A stretch of DNA of 64,000 nt from Companilactobacillus keshanensis (GTDB lineage Bacteria > Bacillota > Bacilli > Lactobacillales > Lactobacillaceae), in contig NZ_RHOS01000004.1 of assembly GCF_003946205.1 (NCBI RefSeq), positions 1-64,000 of the forward strand, read 5' to 3'. Below are positions 36,243-44,328 of the stretch, piece after piece (positions within the stretch are counted from its first letter, which is position 1; each line of letters starts with the position of its first letter). Position numbers and translations under genes: made by a program. The notes under the pieces are model-generated. The model saw only the letters and a list, made by a program, of their open reading frames with translations. It ran no database searches and had not been told where the DNA came from.

Positions 36243-36280
36243 AATAGCCGATGAGAAATTTAATTCTCACCGGCTATTTA
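36243..36280. terminator. Bidirectional terminator
   Basis: ATAGCCGATGAGAA pairs with TTCTCACCGGCTAT between the convergent kinase and metF genes, with A/T runs on the flanks. Confidence 0.85.
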
Positions 36281-36281
36281 T

Positions 36282-37145
36282 TTAGTCTTCAAATTTGAAA
36301 AATGAAGAAGTATTTTTGTAGATATGTTTAGCAGTTTCTGAATCGTTCATCGTATAAATATGGATGCCAGAAACGTCATTTGTTACTAGATCTACAATTT
36401 GATCAATTGCATAAGCCAAACCAGCATCTCGTAGAGCAATTGGATTGTCCTTGTATTTATCTAAAATAGATAAAAATTTCTTAGGTAAATGTGCAGCACA
36501 ATTCTCTAACACGTGCAGTGCTTGTTTACGATTTATGATCGGCATAATACCAGCTAGGATTGGCACATTGATATTGGCAATAGAACATTCCTCTTGGAAT
36601 CTATAAAATTGCTCGTTGTCATAAAAAAGTTGTGTTATCAATTGATCACAACCTGCATCGACTTTCTCTTTTAGATGTTTGATGTCATCAATTCGATTTG
36701 TTGATTCTGGATGTACTTCCGGATAGCATGCACCGCTAACCTCAAAATTAGGTTTTTGCGATTTGATAAATCTAGTCAGATCACTGGCATATTTGAAATC
36801 AGTTTCAGGTGCATGATCATCGACGATATCACCACGCAATGCCAACACTTGATTGATATTGAGTTCTTCTAGTTCATTAAGTATCCGGCTGACTTGTTCT
36901 TTATTAACATAGGCAGCAGGCATATGAACCATTGCCGGTAAATTTAGTTCGTTGTGAACATGTTTTGCCAATTTGATAGTATTTTTTTCATAATCCACAT
37001 TATGATTACTGCAAGTTACGCTGATGAAACTAGGATGAAGTTCTTTTAGGTCATCTAAAGTTTTGGTCAGTTTATCAACGCCTACTTTAGAATTAGGAGG
37101 AAAGACTTCAAATGATAAAGTGGAGTCAATAGTCGTTTCAGCCAT
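36282..37145 (-). CDS. metF: Methylenetetrahydrofolate reductase family protein
   Basis: 287 residues, TIM-barrel flavoprotein of the MetF family: SFEVFPPNS near the N-terminus, SVTCSNH, ALRGD and QLFYDNEQFYRF mid-protein. It reduces methylene-THF to methyl-THF, the methyl donor for MetE. The frame extends to 37166, but AAGGAGC fits ATG 37145, so this ribosome site lies inside the end of metE and the stop and start are 1 bp apart. Co-transcribed and probably translationally coupled with metE. Confidence 0.93.
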   Translation of the reverse strand: MAETTIDSTLSFEVFPPNSKVGVDKLTKTLDDLKELHPSFISVTCSNHNVDYEKNTIKLAKHVHNELNLPAMVHMPAAYVNKEQVSRILNELEELNINQVLALRGDIVDDHAPETDFKYASDLTRFIKSQKPNFEVSGACYPEVHPESTNRIDDIKHLKEKVDAGCDQLITQLFYDNEQFYRFQEECSIANINVPILAGIMPIINRKQALHVLENCAAHLPKKFLSILDKYKDNPIALRDAGLAYAIDQIVDLVTNDVSGIHIYTMNDSETAKHIYKNTSSFFKFED

Positions 37146-37146
37146 A

Positions 37147-39393
37147 TTAAAGCTCCTTTCGTACATCCTTAGCTGCAGTAGTCAAATTTTCGACACTGGC
37201 CTTAGCTTCGGTAATTCCACGTGTTTTCAATCCACAGTCGGGATTGATCCAAACTTTTTCTTTAGGTACTTTTGAAAGGATAGCGTGGATAGTATTAGTG
37301 ATTTCATCAACAGAAGGTATACGAGGTGAGTGAATATCATAAACACCAGGGCCGACTTGTAACTTGAAATGTTGTTTTTGTAATTCATCAAGGATTTCCA
37401 GATTAGAACGTGAAGCCTCAAAGGAAATCACATCGGCATCCATACTCTCGATAGCGGGGATGATATCGGTAAATTCACTGTAGCACATGTGTGTGTGTAT
37501 CTGAGTTTCAGGTTTTACTTGACTGTGGACCAATCTAAATGCGGGAATGGCCCAATCGAGATATTCTGAATACCAATCGGTTTTTCTCAATGGCAATTTT
37601 TCGCGAAGTGCCGCTTCATCAATTTGAATAATCTTAATACCGTTTGCTTCAAGATCAAGCACCTCTTCTTGAATTGCTAAAGCAATTTGCAAAGTGGATT
37701 CTTTAATAGAAATATCTTCACGAGGGAATGACCAATTCAAAATAGTAACTGGACCCGTCAGCATTCCCTTAACAATCTTTTTGGTCTTACTCTGAGCGTA
37801 TTTTGACCATTTAACAGTGATAGGTCTAGTTCTAGCTACGTCACCCCAAATGATTGGAGGCTTAACCCCACGAGTACCGTATGACTGTACCCAGCCATTT
37901 TTACTAAATAAATATCCACTGAGATTTTGACCAAAATATTCCACCATGTCGTTACGTTCAAATTCACCGTGAACTAGAATATCCAAACCAATATCTTCTT
38001 GCCATTTTAACCATTCATCAATATGCCCTGCAATAAATTTGTCGTATTCATCCTGAGAAATTTCATGGTGTCTAAATTTGGAACGAGTTTTTTTAACTTC
38101 TCTAGTCTGAGGAAATGACCCAATAGTTGTTGTTGGTAGGAGTGGTAGGTTAAATTCTTCTTTTTGGATTTGAGCACGTTTCTCAAGAGAGGGTTTTCTT
38201 GTAAATGAATCCACATTGAGATTCTTGATTCTTTCAGCAACTTTTATATTTGGAATCACACGATCTTTTTCAAATAAAGCGATATTTTGTGCTTCGGCTA
38301 CGGTATCTTGACCAGATAGAATAGCTTGAATTTCAACTAATTCAGATAATTTTTCTTTAGCAAAGGCGAAATGATTCTTTATTTCATCAGAAAATTCCTC
38401 GTTTTCAATGGTGAATGGTACGTGTAAAAGAGAGCAAGATGTTGATAAGACAATGTTTTTGACACTCAAACTCTGGATTAATTCCAAAGAATGTTGATAG
38501 TGATTACGCCAGATATTTTTACCATTAACAATGCCGGCAAAAAGTATTTTGTCATCAGGAAAGCCAGATTGAACAAGTTCTTTAGTTTTACGTCCTTCGA
38601 TAAAGTCAAGACCGATACCTTCAACTGGTAACTCGATCAGATCATTATAGACATCACGTACGTCACCAAAATAAGTTTGGATCAGGATTTTTAGGCCAAA
38701 TTTACTTTTTAGTAATTTTTTATAAATTTGTTTGAATAATTGTTTGTCGTTACCGACAACGTCTTTTACTAATTCAGGTTCGTCTAGTTGGATCCATTCA
38801 GCACCTTCGGCGGCCAGTTTTTCAAATACTTCTTGATATGCAGAAATAAGATCATCAACAAAATCTTCTCTATTTGTATCGTGAAATTCACTCAAACTGA
38901 GCAATGTGAAAGGTCCTACGATGACTGGACGTGTCTTAATTCCAATTTTTTTTGCTTCATCGAATTCATCAAAAATTTTGGTATCAGTTAATTTGATGTC
39001 AGTTGTTTTAGAGAATTGTGGAACCAAATAATGATAGTTGGTATTGAACCATTTCTTCATGGGGAGGGCTTTAATGTCGCCTTTTTCACCTTGGTAACCA
39101 CGAGCTAAAGCAAAATAGCGGTCTAGTTGTGATAACTTTAAATTTTTATTTGCCTCAGGAATGATATTAAAGAGAAAGGCAGTATCTAAAGTTGTGTCAA
39201 AGAATGAAAAATCATTGCTGGGTATAGTGTCGATACCAGCGTCCTTGATCAGCCGCCAATGCTTTAATCGCAATTCTTTAGCGAAGTCTTTTAGCTCCTG
39301 TTCTGAGATTTCCTTACGGAAGTACTTTTCTGTTTTAAACTTTAATTCACGTTTTTCACCGATACGTGGAAAACCAATAATTGATGTTGTCAT
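37147..39393 (-). CDS. metE: Cobalamin-independent methionine synthase
   Basis: 748 residues. The N-terminal barrel ([20 protein letters not shown]) and C-terminal catalytic barrel ([17 protein letters not shown]) are both present, with the zinc ligands in [10 protein letters not shown] and NPDCGLKTR. It methylates homocysteine from methyl-tetrahydrofolate polyglutamate. Ribosome site AAGGGGG upstream. Divergent from a LysR regulator with a methionine-box operator between them, so it should be induced when methionine is scarce. Confidence 0.97.
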   Translation of the reverse strand: MTTSIIGFPRIGEKRELKFKTEKYFRKEISEQELKDFAKELRLKHWRLIKDAGIDTIPSNDFSFFDTTLDTAFLFNIIPEANKNLKLSQLDRYFALARGYQGEKGDIKALPMKKWFNTNYHYLVPQFSKTTDIKLTDTKIFDEFDEAKKIGIKTRPVIVGPFTLLSLSEFHDTNREDFVDDLISAYQEVFEKLAAEGAEWIQLDEPELVKDVVGNDKQLFKQIYKKLLKSKFGLKILIQTYFGDVRDVYNDLIELPVEGIGLDFIEGRKTKELVQSGFPDDKILFAGIVNGKNIWRNHYQHSLELIQSLSVKNIVLSTSCSLLHVPFTIENEEFSDEIKNHFAFAKEKLSELVEIQAILSGQDTVAEAQNIALFEKDRVIPNIKVAERIKNLNVDSFTRKPSLEKRAQIQKEEFNLPLLPTTTIGSFPQTREVKKTRSKFRHHEISQDEYDKFIAGHIDEWLKWQEDIGLDILVHGEFERNDMVEYFGQNLSGYLFSKNGWVQSYGTRGVKPPIIWGDVARTRPITVKWSKYAQSKTKKIVKGMLTGPVTILNWSFPREDISIKESTLQIALAIQEEVLDLEANGIKIIQIDEAALREKLPLRKTDWYSEYLDWAIPAFRLVHSQVKPETQIHTHMCYSEFTDIIPAIESMDADVISFEASRSNLEILDELQKQHFKLQVGPGVYDIHSPRIPSVDEITNTIHAILSKVPKEKVWINPDCGLKTRGITEAKASVENLTTAAKDVRKEL

Positions 39394-39470
39394 ATGAAAG
39401 CCCCCTTGTTATTGGTATATACACTATCATCGTTAGATTAAATTAGATAACTGAAAAAAACAATCAGTCA

Positions 39471-39489
39471 TTATAGTTTAAAACTATAA
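39471..39489. promoter_or_regulatory. Methionine-box operator (TATAGTTT-N-AAACTATA)
   Basis: A perfect 9-1-9 inverted repeat, TTATAGTTT A AAACTATAA. The core TATAGTTTnAAACTATA equals the binding motif known for MtaR/MetR-type LysR regulators in streptococci and relatives. It sits in the divergent metE / LysR intergenic region, 35 bp before the LysR start and about 78 bp before metE. Confidence 0.88.
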
Positions 39490-39523
39490 CCTGGCATATA
39501 CTTATAAAAACAGGAGGGTAAAT

Positions 39524-40447
39524 ATGCGAATTCAACAGTTGGAATATTTAGAAACGATCGTCAAAATGGGGTCGATCAATGAGGTGGCTAAGAAGTTATA
39601 TTTAACGCAACCGAGTTTATCGAATGCCATCAAAGAGCTTGAAAAAGAAATGGGAATTAAAATTCTAAAACGTAGTAAACTCGGCGTTTCTCTGACAAAT
39701 GAGGGACGTGAGTTTATGATTTATTCTCGTCAAGTTTTGGATCAAGTCCAACTGCTGGAAGGCAGATATCAAAAACAAGTTGTCAGAAAACAAGCATTTT
39801 CTGTATCGGCTCAACATTATGCATTTGTAGTTCATGCATTTGTGCAATTGATCAAAACTGTTGATGCTGAGGAATATCAATTTACTCTTCGAGAAACCGA
39901 AACTGAAAATATTTTAAGTGATTTGACCAACTTCAAAAGTGAAATCGGTATTCTGTATTTAAATCACTTTAACGAACGAGTCATGGAAAAATTGTTCAAG
40001 GAAAAAGATTTAGTATTTACTCCCTTATTTAAGGCACTGCCACATGTTTTCGTTGGTCGTCAAAATCCCTTAACTAAGAAAACTAAAGTAAGTTTGGATG
40101 ATCTAGTCAATTATCCTTACTTATCCTATGAGCAGGGGGAGAATAATTCGTTTTATTTTTCAGAGGAAATATTGAGTACATTAGATCATAAAAAGAGTAT
40201 CAAAGTCAGTGATCGAGCTACTATCTTTAATCTAATGGTCGGTTTAAATGGTTATACAATTAGTTCAGGAATCATTAGTAGTGCGTTAAATGATGACAAA
40301 ATAGTGGCGATTCCACTTGATGTCGATGATTCAATGACATTGGGATGGCTTAAACCTAGACAACTTAAATTAAGTCCGATTGCTGAAACATATTTGGAGA
40401 TGTTGAAGCAGCATATTAAAGGGTATGGATTTGAGATTATTCAGTAG
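39524..40447 (+). CDS. LysR-family regulator of methionine metabolism (MetR/MtaR-like)
   Basis: 307 residues. The N-terminal winged helix is MRIQQLEYLETIVKMGSINE with recognition region VAKKLYLTQPSLSNAIKELE; a LysR effector domain follows. AGGAGGG ribosome site. The neighbouring metEF operon and the exact MET-box between them identify it as the likely activator/repressor of methionine synthesis, probably sensing homocysteine or O-acetylserine as in relatives (inference). It is distinct from the two LysR proteins at the window start. Confidence 0.9.
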   Translation: MRIQQLEYLETIVKMGSINEVAKKLYLTQPSLSNAIKELEKEMGIKILKRSKLGVSLTNEGREFMIYSRQVLDQVQLLEGRYQKQVVRKQAFSVSAQHYAFVVHAFVQLIKTVDAEEYQFTLRETETENILSDLTNFKSEIGILYLNHFNERVMEKLFKEKDLVFTPLFKALPHVFVGRQNPLTKKTKVSLDDLVNYPYLSYEQGENNSFYFSEEILSTLDHKKSIKVSDRATIFNLMVGLNGYTISSGIISSALNDDKIVAIPLDVDDSMTLGWLKPRQLKLSPIAETYLEMLKQHIKGYGFEIIQ

Positions 40448-40486
40448 GATGTGTTTCCTCTTGTAAGAACGAAGTATACTTATGAT

Positions 40487-40512
40487 TGAACGCTAAAATT
40501 CGTTCATTTTAC
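40487..40512 (+). terminator. Terminator of the MetR-like gene
   Basis: TGAACG (40487-40492) pairs with CGTTCA (40501-40506), followed by TTTTAC. Short but well placed, 40 bp after the stop. Confidence 0.55.
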
Positions 40513-40704
40513 AAATTGCCGGTCTAACGGAATTTTAAACATTGGAGAAATTAATTCTTACAAAATATAAATTTCTTTAGTCGATTTAGATTGGAGTATA
40601 AATTCAGAATTTTATTATATGTTTAGAACTAAAAACACTCTCTAGATATGCAATATGAGCATATTCAGAGAGTGTTATTTAATTATATTAAAAGCAATTT
40701 AGCA

Positions 40705-40743
40705 GAATAAAAAAATAGACCCATACCATCCTAGGTATAGGTC
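40705..40743 (-). terminator. Terminator of yidC-type gene
   Basis: GACCcATACC (40718-40727) pairs with GGTATaGGTC (40734-40743). On the minus strand it is followed by TATTTTTTTAT. It is about 100 bp past the yidC stop. Confidence 0.75.
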
Positions 40744-40791
40744 CGAGACTACATTATAGTAAATCTTTGGAATGTATAATGCAATCACATA

Positions 40792-40810
40792 TGCAGGTAG
40801 GCTACCTGCA
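40792..40810. repeat. Perfect 9-1-9 palindrome
   Basis: TGCAGGTAG-G-CTACCTGCA, GC-rich in an AT-rich gap, 37 bp past the yidC stop, with no T-run on either side. It could be a protein-binding site or an mRNA 3'-end stabiliser; the function is unknown. Confidence 0.5.
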
Positions 40811-40846
40811 CAAATAAGAATACACTTTTTGAACTAAAATAGCTAA

Positions 40847-41836
40847 CTATTTTTTATCAATATTTTGTTTACCCTTATTTAACTCACGTAACTTCGTATG
40901 TTCATCCTTAGGAGCATCAGAACTTTCATTGCCTTCAACAGGTTTAGTTGAACTACTTGTTGAATCATTGATGATTTTTGCAATGATTTCTTCACTAACA
41001 ACAACTTCAATAGGATGTTCTTTAAGATATTCGTCAGTTTCACGTCTAACTTTAGGAACCATGACGTAATTAGTTAATGCTTGTTGGATCAGGATAACAA
41101 CACCACCGACTAGGAAGTATAGAGCCAGCGCAGCGGAAGCATACATTGAGATGAAGAATGTAAACATTGGGTTCATGAACAACATCATTTGCATTTGTTT
41201 TCTTTGTTCTTGTGGGACAATCTGTAATGACATCCAACTTTGGATAACGTAGAAAACAGTGGCGATGATTGCGATGACAAAACTTGGTTTACCAAGTGGA
41301 ATTGTCAAGAATACAGCTGAACCAATTTGTTTGGAATATTGTACGGCTTGATAAATGGCAATCAGAATTGGCATTTGAAGCAATAATGGTAAACATCCCA
41401 TTCCACCGGTGATACTCAAATTATTCTTCTTGTAAATATCCATCATTAGGGCACTTAGTTTTTGAGAAATAGCTGGATCTTTAACTTCTTTTTGCTTTTC
41501 TTGAAGTAAGGCTAATTGAGGTTGTACGGCACGCATTTTTTCTTGTTGTGTTGTTGATTTGTATTGTTGGTTCAAAGAAAGTGGCAATAGTAGCAAACGA
41601 ACAACAAAGGAAATGATAACGATTCCCCAAGCGTAGGCATTTTTACCGCCAACGATCCTAGCTGTAGCTAAAATCAGGTTTTGGAAAGGAACCCCAAGAT
41701 ACTTGTAGATCAGGCCGTAAGGTCCGCCAGTTGGTGCATGCATATGGGCTCCAGATTGTGTACAACCTGAGACGACCAATGCCAGCACTACAACGACCGA
41801 TAGCACTGAAATGTATTTGATAAATTTTTTATTCAA
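40847..41836 (-). CDS. yidC: Membrane protein insertase YidC (lipoprotein type)
   Basis: 329 residues. The lipoprotein signal ends in VVSGC (Cys25), as in Gram-positive YidC/SpoIIIJ proteins. About five membrane helices follow, with the conserved NAYAWGIVIISFVVRLLLLPLS and GGMGCLPLLLQMPILIAIYQAV regions. The C-terminal tail is hydrophilic and charged (about 265-329). It inserts membrane proteins with or without Sec. It is not next to rnpA/rpmH, so this is probably the second paralogue (YidC2/YqjG-like). 56 bp downstream of acyP, same strand. Confidence 0.95.
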   Translation of the reverse strand: MNKKFIKYISVLSVVVVLALVVSGCTQSGAHMHAPTGGPYGLIYKYLGVPFQNLILATARIVGGKNAYAWGIVIISFVVRLLLLPLSLNQQYKSTTQQEKMRAVQPQLALLQEKQKEVKDPAISQKLSALMMDIYKKNNLSITGGMGCLPLLLQMPILIAIYQAVQYSKQIGSAVFLTIPLGKPSFVIAIIATVFYVIQSWMSLQIVPQEQRKQMQMMLFMNPMFTFFISMYASAALALYFLVGGVVILIQQALTNYVMVPKVRRETDEYLKEHPIEVVVSEEIIAKIINDSTSSSTKPVEGNESSDAPKDEHTKLRELNKGKQNIDKK

Positions 41837-41892
41837 TTATAAACCACCCTTTTAATCATATAAAAGTAATATACTTTAAAGCATTTGGTCTT

Positions 41893-42168
41893 TCAACCAA
41901 TGACCTTGAAATTCTTGTATGATTTTAAATTATCTGAGAAAGTATAATCCAAATGATTTATTTTTCCAAATGGCGATGGGGATTGTTGAATTTTACTTAA
42001 GAAAATATATAGTAGGCGCTCATCTGCCTCAGCCTCAATAGAAACAGATCCATCGCGCTCGTTTTTAACAGTACCGTTGACACCAACATTAATAGCTACT
42101 TGAACGGTTGAATATCTAAAACCGACTCCTTGAACAAGGCCAGTTACTTTAATTGAAAGATGTTTCAT
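41893..42168 (-). CDS. acyP: Acylphosphatase
   Basis: 91 residues with the active-site loop GLVQGVGFR (Arg18) and Asn36 in GTVKNERDGSV, the catalytic pair of the family. It hydrolyses acyl phosphates such as carbamoyl or 1,3-bisphosphoglycerate. The frame opens at GTG 42180, but GGAG lies too close to it; ATG 42168 matches the family N-terminus. Divergent from the SpoU methyltransferase by 66 bp. Confidence 0.96.
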   Translation of the reverse strand: MKHLSIKVTGLVQGVGFRYSTVQVAINVGVNGTVKNERDGSVSIEAEADERLLYIFLSKIQQSPSPFGKINHLDYTFSDNLKSYKNFKVIG

Positions 42169-42234
42169 TTTATTTTTCACTCCAGATTGTTGTGTATGTT
42201 ACCATCTAATTATAAAACAAGAGGGAAGAAACCT

Positions 42235-42993
42235 ATGAAATACATTGAATCTAAGAAAAATGACGAGATAAAACAGATTGCTAAGCTTTCTGCTACTAAG
42301 TATATCAAGAAAACTGGTACTTACTTAATTGAAGGTTTTCATCTAGTTCGTGAAGCCGATGCCAACGATCAAAAGATCATCAAGATTTTGGTAACTGAAA
42401 ATAATGAAGATGATCGTTTGGTTAAAAAATACTATGATGATGCAATTGGAATTTCAGATGACGTAGCACAAAGTTTATCCGAAACTAAGACACCTCAAGG
42501 AATTTTTGCTGTGATTGAAGTTCAAGAAGCAGCTGAATTAACTGAGTTATCCGGACAATGGGTCATGCTTTCAGGTGTCCAAGATCCTGGTAATGTCGGA
42601 ACAATTGTTAGAACTGCTGACGCCGCTGGATATAATGGTGTGATCACAAGTCTTGATTCTGCAGATTTTTATCAACCAAAAGTTCAACGTGCAATGCAAG
42701 GAAGCCAATTCCATTTACCAATCTATCGAATGGATCTTGCTAAAGCTATTAAATTGGCTAAAAAGTCAGATATGCCTGTTTATGGTTCAGAAGTAAATGA
42801 TCAAGCAGAATCATATACTGAATTAACTAAGGTATCTGATTTTGCTGTGATAATGGGTAATGAAGCACATGGATTAACGGCAGACATTTTAAAGGAAACA
42901 GATAAAAATATCTATATTCCAATTTTGGGTAAGGCTGAATCGCTTAACGTTGCGGTTGCAGCAGGTATTTTATTATATGGTTTGAAGATCTAG
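42235..42993 (+). CDS. SpoU/TrmH-family RNA 2'-O-methyltransferase
   Basis: 252 residues. An N-terminal substrate-binding domain (KYIESKKNDEIKQIAKL) precedes the knotted SPOUT domain with motifs VQDPGNVGTIVRTADAAG, IMGNEAHGL and ESLNVAVAAGILLYG. It methylates ribose in rRNA or tRNA; RlmB- and TrmH-like members cannot be separated here. The frame opens at 42160, but GAGGGAAG points to ATG 42235. It lies next to acyP and upstream of pheST, as in many Firmicutes. Confidence 0.93.
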   Translation: MKYIESKKNDEIKQIAKLSATKYIKKTGTYLIEGFHLVREADANDQKIIKILVTENNEDDRLVKKYYDDAIGISDDVAQSLSETKTPQGIFAVIEVQEAAELTELSGQWVMLSGVQDPGNVGTIVRTADAAGYNGVITSLDSADFYQPKVQRAMQGSQFHLPIYRMDLAKAIKLAKKSDMPVYGSEVNDQAESYTELTKVSDFAVIMGNEAHGLTADILKETDKNIYIPILGKAESLNVAVAAGILLYGLKI

Positions 42994-42997
42994 AAAC

Positions 42998-43025
42998 TTG
43001 ATTAAATAAATACTTTTTGTATAAT
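42998..43025 (+). promoter_or_regulatory. Promoter of the pheS T-box transcript
   Basis: TTGATT (42998-43003), 16-bp spacer, TATAAT (43020-43025). Confidence 0.7.
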
Positions 43026-43039
43026 CGTAGATATATTAA

Positions 43040-43245
43040 TAATTAAAACATTGAAGAAAAATAGTAACTAACGAATTTGTGACAGGAAGAATCAATAGCT
43101 GAGAAGATTTGACAAATGAATTAGTGAATTCACTTTCGGAGTTTTATAGTTGGTTACTATACAACCATTTGAGTGCATGTCTTTAACATGAACTAGGGTG
43201 GTACCGCGAGTCCTCGTCCCTTATTTGGGATGAGGACTTTTTTTG
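43040..43245 (+). ncRNA. T-box leader, phenylalanine type
   Basis: The T-box AGGGTGGTACCGCG (43195-43208) precedes a terminator (GAGTCCTCGTCCC with GGGATGAGGACTT and seven T, to about 43244). The specifier is TTC (Phe) at 43129-43131 followed by ACTTTC, matching the context of the Thr specifier in the thrS leader. Uncharged tRNA-Phe should allow read-through into pheST. Confidence 0.94.
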
Positions 43246-43277
43246 TGTAGAAATAGCAACTTGTGCAGGAGGAAAAT

Positions 43278-44324
43278 ATGTCATTAAATGATAAGTTAAA
43301 AGATTTAAGAAAAAATGGTATTAATGAGGCCAAACGTGCCGAAAGATTACAAGAATTGAATGATTTAAGAGTTAATCTATTGGGTAAAAAGGGTCCTATC
43401 ACTAAAGCCTTGCGTGGCATGAAAGATGTTCCAGCTGAAGAACGACCAGAAATTGGTACTTTAGCCAATAATGTTAAAAAAGATATTCAATTGGCCATTG
43501 AAGAAAAAATGGATGAATTGAATCAACAAATGATTACTAAAAAGCTTGAAGACGAAAGAATTGATGTAACGTTACCTGCACAATCAAGAACTATCGGGAC
43601 AAGACATATCTTGAAACAAACAATCGAAGATATTGAAGAGTTCTTTATTGGTCTTGGCTATCAAGTTGATGCTGGTCATGAAGTCGAAGAAGATCACTAT
43701 AATTTTGAGAGATTAAATATCCCTAAGGATCACCCTGCACGTGATATGCAAGATACATTTTATTTGACCGATGAACTGTTGATGAGAACACAAACTTCTG
43801 CTCAAGAGGGTCGTGATATGGAGTCTCATGATTTCTCAAAGGGGCCTTTGAAGGTTGTCTCACCAGGTGTTGTTTATCGTCGTGATGATGACGATGCAAC
43901 TCATTCACATCAATTTCACCAAATTGAAGGATTAGTTGTTGATAAAAATGTTAGTATGGCAGATTTAAAGGGAACTCTAGAGGCCTTATGTCGTCACGTC
44001 TTTGGACCAAATAGAGAGATTCGCTTCCGTCCAAGTTACTTCCCATTTACTGAACCATCAGTTGAAGTTGATGTTTCTTGTTTCAACTGTAACGGTGAAG
44101 GCTGCCGTATTTGTAAATATACTGGTTGGATCGAAGTTTTAGGTGCTGGACTAACTCATCCAAATGTTTTGGAAATGTCTGGTATCGACTCAACTGTATA
44201 TAGTGGTATGGCTTTTGGCCTTGGACCAGAGCGGTTTGCTATGCTTAAATATGGAATTACTGATATTCGTGATTTCTATCTAAATGATGTTAGATTCTTA
44301 GAACAATTCAAAGGGGTAAATTAG
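43278..44324 (+). CDS. pheS: Phenylalanine-tRNA ligase alpha subunit
   Basis: 348 residues. An N-terminal coiled-coil ([24 protein letters not shown]) precedes the class II core: [21 protein letters not shown], motif 2 [12 protein letters not shown] and motif 3 [18 protein letters not shown]. The start is ATG 43278 behind AGGAGGA; a GTG at 43263 overlaps the ribosome site. It forms an alpha2-beta2 enzyme with PheT, 4 bp downstream. Confidence 0.98.
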   Translation: MSLNDKLKDLRKNGINEAKRAERLQELNDLRVNLLGKKGPITKALRGMKDVPAEERPEIGTLANNVKKDIQLAIEEKMDELNQQMITKKLEDERIDVTLPAQSRTIGTRHILKQTIEDIEEFFIGLGYQVDAGHEVEEDHYNFERLNIPKDHPARDMQDTFYLTDELLMRTQTSAQEGRDMESHDFSKGPLKVVSPGVVYRRDDDDATHSHQFHQIEGLVVDKNVSMADLKGTLEALCRHVFGPNREIRFRPSYFPFTEPSVEVDVSCFNCNGEGCRICKYTGWIEVLGAGLTHPNVLEMSGIDSTVYSGMAFGLGPERFAMLKYGITDIRDFYLNDVRFLEQFKGVN

Positions 44325-44328
44325 TAAT

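Larger units (their letters stand above)
40513..40846. other. Gene-free convergent intergenic region with three hairpins
   Basis: About 330 bp with no supported gene. It holds a long two-helix hairpin at 40634-40676 (AACACTCTCT/AGAGAGTGTT enclosing ATATGC/GCATAT), the yidC terminator at 40711-40743 and a perfect 9-1-9 palindrome at 40792-40810. The AT-rich stretch 40513-40630 has a possible TATAAA box near 40599. An unannotated small RNA is possible but not shown. Confidence 0.45.

Noticed and set aside
40634-40676. Main terminator of the MetR-like gene
   Set aside because: It is about 190 bp past the stop and lacks a proper T-run; a closer hairpin at 40487-40512 fits better, though neither is certain.
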